Positions 1 to 6,872 of a stretch of DNA of 60,216 nt are shown piece after piece (position 1 is the first letter of the stretch; each line of letters starts with the position of its first letter). The stretch spans positions 1 to 60,216 of the forward strand of contig JAQGON010000121.1 in assembly GCA_028293565.1 (NCBI GenBank), written 5' to 3'. Under the pieces are notes generated by a model. It did not search any database. It was not told the DNA's origin and saw nothing but the letters and a program-made list of their open reading frames with translations. This DNA is from Verrucomicrobiota bacterium. Lineage in GTDB: Bacteria > Verrucomicrobiota > Verrucomicrobiia > Opitutales > Opitutaceae. A program made the translations under genes and the position numbers.

Positions 1-71
1 AAAACTTTGTTATACGATAACACCCGCATTCATAGAAACATGCGACATTTTTGGTGGAAACCCGCCCCGCC

Positions 72-88
72 TTGGCACGTATGCGGCA
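72..88 (+). promoter_or_regulatory. Sigma-54 (-24/-12) promoter of first VPDSG-CTERM gene
   Basis: The sequence TTGGCACGTATGCGGCA has the -24 GG and -12 GC dinucleotides exactly 12 bases apart, and the upstream half (TTGGCACG) is a perfect match to the RpoN consensus. The -12 GC lies 54 bases before the ATG at 141, so a leader of about 40 bases is expected. PrsR, encoded nearby, is a sigma-54-dependent activator type, which fits. The -12 half is CGGCA rather than TTGCA, a partial mismatch. Confidence 0.78.
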
Positions 89-140
89 ATAGGAGGTCAA
101 GCATCCAGTCTTCAATTTCTAAACCACATAACACTTCACT

Positions 141-872
141 ATGAAAAACACTCACAAACTTCTCGCGCTTGCCGCGGCCGTCACGGCTTTGGCTACGAGC
201 GCATTCGCCAGCACCTTGGTGCTGAACACCAATGCTTACACGGACAGCTATGGTGGCGGTGAATTCACCGTCAATGGGTCCGGCCTGAGCACTTCGGCCT
301 ACGCTGCCTCGACGCTCCTCAACGGTGGTTTCGAAACGTTCTGCATGGAATACGGCGAACATTTCAGCCCCGGCGGAACCTACTCGTATACGCTGGGCAG
401 CGCGGCCACGGGTGGCGACCTTCCTTCCGGATCGGACCCGATCTCCGCAGGCACGGCTTGGCTCTACTCGCAGTTCGCCAAGGGCACGCTCGTGGGTTAC
501 AGCTACGCGACCACGGGCACGACGCGCATGTCGTCGGCTCTCGATCTGCAGCTCGCCTTCTGGTACTTGGAAGATGAAACCGGAACCACGCCCGCCTACA
601 CGACGTTCGCGGCTGACCATCCTGGCTTCAATCCGAGCACCAATATCTTCATCACGTCGGCGCTTGCGCAGTTCGGTGGTCTTTCCGGCGCCAAGGCTGA
701 TGCGAACGGCATGTTTGGCGTCTCGGTCTTGAATCTCACCTCCAATGAAGGCCAGACGAACAACCAGTCGCAGCTGTACCTCAACAATGTCCCTGAGAGC
801 GGTGCCACGATCGCCCTCCTCGGTCTTGCGATGGTCGGCCTCGCTGGGTTTCGCCGCAAGGCTTCGAAGTAA
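141..872 (+). CDS. VPDSG-CTERM sorting-signal surface protein, possible thioester-like domain (paralog 1)
   Basis: A 243-residue secreted protein. Residues 1-23 form a signal peptide ending in AFA. The C-terminus has the tripartite exosortase signal: VPESG near residue 217, a hydrophobic segment, then basic RRKASK. The exosortase at 10.3-11.2 kb is expected to cut this tail and anchor or release the protein. The mature domain has a conserved FCMEYGE motif (Cys68) and LQLAFW (Gln137), the order and type of residues seen in thioester (TED/TQXA) domains; this assignment is an inference. It is a close paralog of the next gene, sharing for example AADHPGFNPSTN. A sigma-54 promoter precedes it and a strong hairpin terminator follows, so it is probably monocistronic. 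The start is the ATG before the signal peptide; no clear ribosome binding site is visible. Confidence 0.9.
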   Translation: MKNTHKLLALAAAVTALATSAFASTLVLNTNAYTDSYGGGEFTVNGSGLSTSAYAASTLLNGGFETFCMEYGEHFSPGGTYSYTLGSAATGGDLPSGSDPISAGTAWLYSQFAKGTLVGYSYATTGTTRMSSALDLQLAFWYLEDETGTTPAYTTFAADHPGFNPSTNIFITSALAQFGGLSGAKADANGMFGVSVLNLTSNEGQTNNQSQLYLNNVPESGATIALLGLAMVGLAGFRRKASK

Positions 873-900
873 GTCTTTGATCAGTTAAAAATCACGAAAT

Positions 901-930
901 GGCGTCCGAGGATTCCTCGGGCGCCTTTTT
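901..930 (+). terminator. Rho-independent terminator after VPDSG-CTERM paralog 1
   Basis: A GGCGTCCGAGGA / TCCTCGGGCGCC stem, 12 pairs with one G-U, is followed directly by TTTTTG. It lies 28 bases after the stop codon of the 141-872 gene. Confidence 0.85.
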
Positions 931-1197
931 GTTTTCATCGGTATCGGTCTCCGGTCGATCAACGCGAATTCCGAGGGAATCCTTTACATTTGTCCCACGC
1001 GACAGCCCATTCGGCAATAGCCTGTCACCACGTCGCTTGGGAAATTTCCTCGCGCCATTTATCGGCAATTACGTACGCCGTTTGTCGGTAGTATTTACAC
1101 ACGAGCGACTTATGTCTAAAACTCGGGGCGTTTTTTTCGGCAACTCAAAGGGCTGAATCAAAATGGTTTACGTTTTCATTCCGGCCGTTGTGCGTGC
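931..1197. other. Intergenic region between the two tandem paralogs
   Basis: Between the terminator and the sigma-54 site of the second paralog I see no gene that looks real. Short open frames here have no recognisable protein features. The stretch is less GC-rich than its surroundings and probably holds only upstream activator-binding DNA for PrsR. No clear palindromic operator could be picked out by eye. Confidence 0.5.
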
Positions 1198-1214
1198 TTG
1201 GCACGTGTCTCGCT
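1198..1214 (+). promoter_or_regulatory. Sigma-54 (-24/-12) promoter of second VPDSG-CTERM gene
   Basis: TTGGCACGTGTCTCGCT carries a perfect TTGGCACG upstream half. The GG and GC elements are 12 bases apart, and the -12 half is TCGCT against a TTGCT consensus. The -12 GC is 38 bases before the ATG at 1251. Confidence 0.8.
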
Positions 1215-1250
1215 TTAGGGGTAATTATCTAGGACTTCCAAATTACCCCA

Positions 1251-1982
1251 ATGAATCATCTCAAAACGTTTATTTGCACGATCGGCGCCGCAATCGTCAC
1301 CTCGCTCGCTCCCGCGAGCACACTTGTCCTCAACTCGAATCCCTATTCGGACAGCTATGGCGGCGGTGAATTCACGGCCAACCTTTCGGGGCTGAATCTG
1401 TCGAGTTACTCGACGAAGGCACTGGTCAGCATCAACCACAACCTCGGGTTCGAGACGTTTTGCATGGAATATGGCGAGGAGTTCGTTCCCGGCCACACCT
1501 ACAGCTACACGCTCAGCAATTCGGCGACCGGAGGCGATCTTCCCGCCGGATTCGATCCCCTTTCGAAGGGCACCGCGTGGCTTTATGCGCAATTTTCCAC
1601 CGGCAACCTGGCCGGCTATAGCTACGCCCTCAATTCCACCCGGAATGCCTCGGCGCTGCAACTCCAGCTCGCGTTCTGGTACCTGGAAGATGAGACCAAC
1701 CCCGCTTACACAACGTTCGCGGCTGACCATCCTGGTTTCAATCCGAGCACCAACGCCTTCATTTCGGCCGCCTGCGCCCAGTTCGGCGGCCTGGCTGGCG
1801 CGAAAGCCGATGCCAATGGCGCGTTTGGGGTCTCGGTCCTGAATCTGACCTCGGGCTCCCACGATCAATACAAGAACCAGTCCCAGCTCTACTACCACAT
1901 TGTTCCCGAGAGCGGTTCGACGCTGGCGCTCGTCGCTTTCGCCGCGCTGAGCCTCATCGGCCTTCGCCGCCGCGTCGACTGA
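1251..1982 (+). CDS. VPDSG-CTERM sorting-signal surface protein, possible thioester-like domain (paralog 2)
   Basis: A 243-residue paralog of the preceding gene, of identical length. It has an N-terminal signal peptide ending near LAPAS and a C-terminal VPESG plus hydrophobic stretch plus RRRVD, the exosortase recognition tail. Conserved blocks shared with paralog 1 include DSYGGGEF, ETFCMEYGE (Cys71), GTAWLYAQF, LQLAFWYLEDET (Gln139) and AADHPGFNPSTN. The Cys-to-Gln spacing is 68 residues here and 69 in paralog 1, as expected if both are functionally fixed; a thioester-type covalent adhesin domain is possible but unproven. It is driven by its own sigma-54 promoter and ends at a hairpin terminator that faces prsR. 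Its start is supported by the signal peptide that follows it. Confidence 0.9.
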   Translation: MNHLKTFICTIGAAIVTSLAPASTLVLNSNPYSDSYGGGEFTANLSGLNLSSYSTKALVSINHNLGFETFCMEYGEEFVPGHTYSYTLSNSATGGDLPAGFDPLSKGTAWLYAQFSTGNLAGYSYALNSTRNASALQLQLAFWYLEDETNPAYTTFAADHPGFNPSTNAFISAACAQFGGLAGAKADANGAFGVSVLNLTSGSHDQYKNQSQLYYHIVPESGSTLALVAFAALSLIGLRRRVD

Positions 1983-2007
1983 CCAAGGGCGGATTCTTTC
2001 GCCATTC

Positions 2008-2031
2008 AGCGCCCGGCTTTCGGCGCTTTTT
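2008..2031 (+). terminator. Rho-independent terminator between paralog 2 and prsR
   Basis: AGCGCC, an 8-base loop and GGCGCT are followed by TTTTTCG. It lies 26 bases after the stop of the 1251-1982 gene, in the gap between convergent genes. Confidence 0.75.
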
Positions 2032-2093
2032 CGTTGGTCGGGAGGCTGGTCGGAGACACGGCGCAACGGCTCGCCACCGCGCCCTCACCCGCG

Positions 2094-3449
2094 CTATTCC
2101 GGCTTTTGCACGCCGAGTTTTTCCATGAGCTCGTAGAATGTGGGGCGGCTGATCCCGAGTTCGATCGCGGCGGCGGTGATCTTGCCCGAGTGTTTCTTCA
2201 GAGCCCGCTGGACCATTTCCTTTTCCAAGGCTTCGCGCGCATCCTTCAGCGAAAGGCCCTCGATCGAATCTCCGGCCTGCGCCAGTTCGAGATCGGCGGC
2301 GCTCAGGCGTTTTCCGCTGCTCATGATCACGGCGCGGCGCACGCGGTTCTGCAGCTCGCGGACGTTTCCCGGCCACGCATGGCGGCGGATCGCGCGGATC
2401 GCGTCCTGCGCGAAGGTCAGGCCCGCCTTGTTGCTCTCGCCGGCAAACTCCTGCATGAACGCCTGCGCCAGCAGCACGATGTCGTCCCCGCGGTCGCGGA
2501 CGGGCGGGAGCACGATCTGCACGACCGCCAGCCGGTAAAACAGATCCTCGCGGAACGTGCCTTCGCTGAGCCCCTTCTTGAGATTCGCGTTGGTCGCCGC
2601 GACCACGCGCGTGTCAACGTGGATTTCCTGCCGGCCGCCGACCCGCTCGATCGTTTGCTCCTGGAGGAAGCGCAGCAGCTTCACCTGCACGGGGAGCGGA
2701 ATTTCGCCGACTTCATCCAGAAAAAGCGTTCCGCCCGCGGACACCTCGATGCGGCCCTTGCGCTGGACGTGCGCGCCGGTGAACGACCCCTTTTCATGGC
2801 CGAAAAGCTCGCTTTCCATCAGCGACTCCGGAATCGCGCTGCAGTTGATCGCGATGAACGGTCCGTCCTTGCGCGCGCTCCGCTGGTGGATTGCGCGCGC
2901 CGTCATTTCCTTGCCAGTGCCACTTTCCCCCAGGATCAGGACCGGCGCGTCCGTCGTCGCGACTTTGCGGATCGATTCGAAGACCGCCTGCATCGGAGCG
3001 CTGGAACCGAGGAACCCCTCGAACGAATCCCCCTGCACCCGCAGCTGCATCTCGCGATATTCGCGCTCGAGCAGGGCAACATGAAAACAGCGCTTCAGGA
3101 GGAGCTTCAGTTCGTCCATTTCCACCGGCTTCCCCAGAAAATCATAGGCGCCCGCGCCGACGGCTCGCAGCGCGACCTCCTTCTCGCCCTGTCCGCTGAC
3201 GATCACGACCTTGACCAGGCTGTCGAGGGCCAGCAGTTCGGAAAGTGCCGCCAAGCCTTCCTCGGGTGTGCCCGGATGCGGGGGCAACCCCAGGTCGAGG
3301 AGGACCACAGCAGGGTGCTCGGCGCGAAAGAGATCCGTGGCCGTGCCGCGGTCGCCGGCGGCGAGAATCTCGTAATCCGCGGCCAGGGCCCACTTCATTT
3401 GCGTGCGGATTTCTTCGTCGTCGTCGACGATCAGGAGTTTGGATTTCAT
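2094..3449 (-). CDS. prsR: PEP-CTERM/exosortase-system sigma-54 response regulator PrsR
   Basis: A 451-residue NtrC-family transcription activator. Residues 1-125 are a receiver domain with phospho-acceptor Asp52 in VVLLDLGLP. Residues 145-380 are an AAA+ sigma-54 interaction domain with Walker A GESGTGKE (about 174-181) and the GSFTGA loop (221-226) that contacts sigma-54. The last 40 residues form a Fis-type helix-turn-helix. PrsR and PrsK partner exosortase loci, and in this family they drive EPS and PEP-CTERM protein genes through RpoN. The gene lies directly downstream of prsK on the same strand with a 110-base gap. Four good -24/-12 promoters in this window sit before VPDSG-CTERM genes, its likely targets. 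The ATG at 3449 is preferred over an in-frame TTG one codon earlier. Confidence 0.93.
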   Translation of the reverse strand: MKSKLLIVDDDEEIRTQMKWALAADYEILAAGDRGTATDLFRAEHPAVVLLDLGLPPHPGTPEEGLAALSELLALDSLVKVVIVSGQGEKEVALRAVGAGAYDFLGKPVEMDELKLLLKRCFHVALLEREYREMQLRVQGDSFEGFLGSSAPMQAVFESIRKVATTDAPVLILGESGTGKEMTARAIHQRSARKDGPFIAINCSAIPESLMESELFGHEKGSFTGAHVQRKGRIEVSAGGTLFLDEVGEIPLPVQVKLLRFLQEQTIERVGGRQEIHVDTRVVAATNANLKKGLSEGTFREDLFYRLAVVQIVLPPVRDRGDDIVLLAQAFMQEFAGESNKAGLTFAQDAIRAIRRHAWPGNVRELQNRVRRAVIMSSGKRLSAADLELAQAGDSIEGLSLKDAREALEKEMVQRALKKHSGKITAAAIELGISRPTFYELMEKLGVQKPE

Positions 3450-3559
3450 CAAGAGTCAGCCGGCAACAAATTCGAAGTCACACTTGTGTGGCCGCCGCAT
3501 CGGGAGCAAGGGCGAAGAACGCGCAATGGACCTTGCGGCCGCGCGGCGGGGCTGCGCGG

Positions 3560-5656
3560 TCATTTCATCGGAAGGTACACGTCGAAGGTCGTGCCCTTTC
3601 CCGGCTCGCTGACGACGGTCACTCGGCCGCCGTGGGCCTCGACGATCATCTTGCTCTGAAACATCCCGATCCCGAGGCCGCTTTTCTTCGTCGTTTGAAA
3701 CGGCCGGAACAGCGATCGTTCCAGGTACGCCGCGCTCATGCCCGATCCGGTGTCGCTCACCGTGATCACGGCCGACCCGTTCTCGCGCCGCGTGCTGATG
3801 CGGATTTCGCCCGGGCCGGAAATCGCCTCGCGGGAATTCAGCATCAGGTTCGTGACGACCTTCGCGACCTGGTCGCGGTCGAAGGAAAACGCGGGCAGCG
3901 GCGCGAGCTCCTTGGTCACCTTCAGATCCGGTCCGGATTCGAGCCCGAGCGTGGCCGCGTTGATCACCTCGTTGAGATCGGTGGTCACCGGGTTGATCTT
4001 GAGCTCGTGCCGCAGCAGACTGAGGCGCCCGATCAGGTGGTTCATGTGGGCCACGGTTTTCGACACGCCCCGGAGGGCGTCTTCGCGGAAGGCCGGGTCG
4101 TTGAAATGGACCGGCAGGTTTTGCAGCATCAGGTTCAGCGTGGACGCGGCATTCTTCATGTCGTGCACGAAAAACGCGGCCATCGTCTGAAAGGCCTCGA
4201 GCTCCTTCGCCTGCAGGAGGCGCTTCGACAACTGGACATTGAGCAGGCTGGCCGCCGCGTGATCGCTGACGCAGGTGAGCATGTCGAAATCCTGCAGCGA
4301 AAAAGCGGCGCCGGCCACCCGGTCGCCGAGCGTGATGATTCCCACGACCTCGCCGCGCGCGACGATCGGCACGCAAACGCGGTCTCCGCCGTTCGGAAAC
4401 TGCGCCGGCTGCATCTCGCGGAAAGCCTCGCCCCACGACGTCCTGGACTGTTCGAGATTCAAGGGCTCGGGATGCGCCTTGAAATGGACGACGGCATCGG
4501 CGGTGTTGGCCTTTCCCAAGGCCAGGACCTGATGCGCGGCCCCCGGCGCAAACGTGGAGCCGGCGAGGACCATCGTTTCCTTGCGATCATCGACCAGCCA
4601 GATGCCCACCGACAGGGTTTGGAAAACGTCCGTCATCAGCTTCGCGAAGGAACGGCAGAGCTCGGCCTGCTCGACGTGCGACGCCGTGCCCTCGACGAAC
4701 GTCCGCCAGACGGTGCGGTAGTCGTAGAGCGGGCGCTGGAAATTGCGGCTGACGAACCGGCCGAGGTGCAGGCGGACCCGGTCGGACTGCAGCAGGATCG
4801 CGAGCATCACCAGCGCGAGGAGCACGACGAACGCCTTCAGCGCGAACGAGGCGTCGCCGCCGAAGTATGACGCGACCTTCGCGAAGACTCCGACGACGAG
4901 CAGATAGATGCCGGCCAGGAGAACCGTCAGGGATCCCTGAATCACCGATTGCGAGGGATAGACGTCGGGAGAAAAAGTGCCGGTCCGGAACAGCGAGCGC
5001 ACCGCGAGGACGACGGCCACCAGGAGCGCGGCGGCGTCGACGCTGTCGAGGGGAAGCTGCACGCTGCGAAACAAAAGGGCCTGGCTGCTCGTGTAGGCCC
5101 GCGCGATGAAGAGCAGGCCCACGCCGAGCAGCATGAACTTGATCCTCCAGCGGATCGTGCCGACGGAGGCGCGAAACGTCCGTTCCAGGTTCATGAGGAT
5201 CAGCACGGAGGAAACGAGGAGCAGGAAATGCAGGCCGAACCCCGCCAGGCCGAGGCGCAGCACGGGGCCGGCGCCCGACACGTCGAGCGAACCGATCAGA
5301 TCGTTCCGGAACAGGAGAACGGCGACAATCGGGAGCGCGAACGTCGCGACCAGCACGATCCGCCACCGGAGCACGAAGGCGCGGGCATTGCCGCGGGCGT
5401 AGCTCAGGCTGAAAAGGAGCCAGAAACCCGGCAGCAGCGAAAGCGCGGCGAGTTTTCCCTCCTGCCAGTGCATGATCTGGCCGAATACGACGGCGTGCGC
5501 GCTCAGCGACGTGCAACTGCATTCGCCGGCGAGCACGGCCAGGCCCGCGGCAAGGGCCCAGTCAGCCAGCGAGCGACGCGCGCGGACCGCCACGACGAAG
5601 GCCAGGATCCCGCTGCAAATGGCGGCCACGAGGGGCAGGAACACGGCAAACGTCAT
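3560..5656 (-). CDS. prsK: PEP-CTERM/exosortase-system membrane histidine kinase PrsK
   Basis: A 698-residue sensor kinase in the inner membrane. Residues 1-290 contain about eight or more transmembrane helices. Residues 325-475 form a GAF-like domain. The dimerisation/phospho-acceptor site is FVHDMKN with His498, the HDMKN box typical of PrsK. It is followed by an N-box (NLMLNSREA) and G-boxes (VSDTGSGMS, KKSGLGIGM) of the HATPase domain. It should phosphorylate PrsR, encoded immediately downstream. What it senses cannot be read from the sequence. The VPDSG-CTERM gene just upstream ends in a strong terminator, so prsKR is probably a separate transcript. Confidence 0.93.
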   Translation of the reverse strand: MTFAVFLPLVAAICSGILAFVVAVRARRSLADWALAAGLAVLAGECSCTSLSAHAVVFGQIMHWQEGKLAALSLLPGFWLLFSLSYARGNARAFVLRWRIVLVATFALPIVAVLLFRNDLIGSLDVSGAGPVLRLGLAGFGLHFLLLVSSVLILMNLERTFRASVGTIRWRIKFMLLGVGLLFIARAYTSSQALLFRSVQLPLDSVDAAALLVAVVLAVRSLFRTGTFSPDVYPSQSVIQGSLTVLLAGIYLLVVGVFAKVASYFGGDASFALKAFVVLLALVMLAILLQSDRVRLHLGRFVSRNFQRPLYDYRTVWRTFVEGTASHVEQAELCRSFAKLMTDVFQTLSVGIWLVDDRKETMVLAGSTFAPGAAHQVLALGKANTADAVVHFKAHPEPLNLEQSRTSWGEAFREMQPAQFPNGGDRVCVPIVARGEVVGIITLGDRVAGAAFSLQDFDMLTCVSDHAAASLLNVQLSKRLLQAKELEAFQTMAAFFVHDMKNAASTLNLMLQNLPVHFNDPAFREDALRGVSKTVAHMNHLIGRLSLLRHELKINPVTTDLNEVINAATLGLESGPDLKVTKELAPLPAFSFDRDQVAKVVTNLMLNSREAISGPGEIRISTRRENGSAVITVSDTGSGMSAAYLERSLFRPFQTTKKSGLGIGMFQSKMIVEAHGGRVTVVSEPGKGTTFDVYLPMK

Positions 5657-5732
5657 TGCGGGATGCGAACAGAAGTCCCCGGAGGCGGGAAGGGGAAAGA
5701 ACGGCCGTCCCTCTGCGGGGAACTTACGGAAA

Positions 5733-5766
5733 CAAAAAAAATGCCCGGGCGAAAACGCCCGGGCAT
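5733..5766 (-). terminator. Rho-independent terminator after VPDSG-CTERM gene
   Basis: On the minus strand there is a perfect 11-bp stem (ATGCCCGGGCG / CGCCCGGGCAT) with a 4-base loop, followed by eight U residues. It lies 25 bases past the stop of the 5792-6349 gene. Confidence 0.9.
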
Positions 5767-5791
5767 CGGAAACTTTCCTTAGAGTGTCAGC

Positions 5792-6349
5792 TTACTTGCG
5801 GCGGCGAGCGATGACGCTCATCCCGACAAGGCCGAGACCCACGAGGAGGGCGGTCGTGCCGCCATCCGGAACAGACGACGTGGCCTGGAACGAGAAGCCG
5901 GTGGTCGAGGTGTTATCCTTCTTGGACGACGTGAAAGACCAGGCGCCCGAGGTGGCGTCGAAGCCATTGCCGGACACGGTGCCCGTGCCCTCAATGATCA
6001 GCCAGTAGGTCGTGCCAACCAAGCCCTGCACGATGATCGTCGAGGAGGCCAGGTCGAAGTTGAAACCAGAGACTGCCCACAGGGAGGCTTGCGGGCCGCC
6101 CGCGTTGAAGGTCCAGCTTGAGGCAAACGTGGCGGCCGTTCCGAGTGCGATCGAAGCGAAATCACCGGAGGTCGTTCCAACCTGCGTGTTGGCGAAAGAC
6201 GTGACCTGCGTCGCGGAGGCGATCGGGCTGTTCAGCGTGAACTGGCCGGTGAACGAAATGTCACCGTTGATGGGGTCGGCCTTGGCAATGCTGCTAACCG
6301 ACAAAGCCAGGAGGAGCACTCCGGCGAGCTTGAGTAGGGATTTATTCAT
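5792..6349 (-). CDS. VPDSG-CTERM sorting-signal protein, hypothetical ectodomain
   Basis: A 185-residue secreted protein. Residues 1-24 are a signal peptide ending in AKA. The mature part is small, glycine/serine/threonine-rich and probably all beta. The tail is VPDGG, a 16-residue hydrophobic helix (ALLVGLGLVGMSV) and RRRK, which is the exosortase sorting signal. Proteins with a PINGDISFTGQF-like start recur among Verrucomicrobia VPDSG-CTERM proteins, but their function is unknown to me. The gene has a near-perfect sigma-54 promoter 54 bases upstream and a strong terminator downstream, so it is monocistronic and likely PrsR-controlled. Confidence 0.92.
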   Translation of the reverse strand: MNKSLLKLAGVLLLALSVSSIAKADPINGDISFTGQFTLNSPIASATQVTSFANTQVGTTSGDFASIALGTAATFASSWTFNAGGPQASLWAVSGFNFDLASSTIIVQGLVGTTYWLIIEGTGTVSGNGFDATSGAWSFTSSKKDNTSTTGFSFQATSSVPDGGTTALLVGLGLVGMSVIARRRK

Positions 6350-6401
6350 GGGAAAAAAACGTAAGGGTCATTAAGTTGAACTGCTGGGACGACGGCCTTT
6401 A

Positions 6402-6418
6402 AGCAACACGTATGCCAA
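6402..6418 (-). promoter_or_regulatory. Sigma-54 (-24/-12) promoter of VPDSG-CTERM gene
   Basis: Read on the minus strand the site is TTGGCATACGTGTTGCT. It has TTGGCA at -24, a perfect TTGCT at -12, and GG-to-GC spacing of 12. The -12 GC lies 54 bases from the start codon at 6349, the same spacing as at the first paralog. Confidence 0.85.
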
Positions 6419-6771
6419 CCGGTTTTCCTATTATCTAACTTATTCTTAATAAAGCATTAATATTTTGAGTTCGTTTCGTTTGGGAACTTTGACCAGCCCT
6501 TTTTTGTAAGAACTTCCGACATCCCGGGCAATTTGTCGGGAGTCTGTCGAGTTAACTCGCTAGTAGTTAAATAGTTCAGGCACTTTTCTACCGGGCGTAA
6601 GTGCATCGTACGTTCGATCCGGCGAATCCCATCCGAATCGAAAGTGCTTTTGGTAGAAGTCTTTGCAGATGGGTTGGTCGAGCTCTTCTGAGCCCGCGAA
6701 CGGCCAAAAAAAGGAATTCCGCCGGACTCGCCACCGCGGCTGTCCTGCGCGGCCGAACTATGCATCGGACT

Positions 6772-6854
6772 TTTTACCGCGAAGAGCGCAAAGAGCGCGA
6801 AGGGATCGTAGCCGATGGGTCTTCTTCGCGCTCTTTGCGCTCTTCGCGGTAAAA
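6772..6854. repeat. Perfect 31-bp inverted repeat with 21-bp loop (REP/MITE-like)
   Basis: The arm 6772-6802, starting TTTTACCGCGAAGAGCGC, is the exact reverse complement of 6824-6854, with a 21-base loop between them. Each arm contains the internal near-repeat GCGAAGAGCGC / AAAGAGCGCGAAG. It sits 18 bases after the prsT stop codon. The length, perfection and non-coding location suggest a dispersed palindromic element rather than a simple terminator; the minus-strand arm ends in only AAAA/TTTT. Confidence 0.85.
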
Positions 6855-6872
6855 CCGTTCGTAGGCCTGACC

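Larger units (their letters stand above)
6350..6872. other. Long intergenic region upstream of the 5.8-6.3 kb VPDSG-CTERM gene
   Basis: Over 500 bases with no convincing gene. It contains the sigma-54 promoter at 6402-6418, an AT-rich stretch from 6420 to 6480, and a large perfect inverted repeat at 6772-6854 next to the 3' end of prsT. A 102-codon minus-strand frame at 6457-6765 has low-complexity composition and no recognisable domain, and I do not call it. Confidence 0.6.

Noticed and set aside
6457-6765. 102-codon minus-strand open frame
   Set aside because: Low-complexity composition, no domain, overlaps the sigma-54 leader region and no start context.
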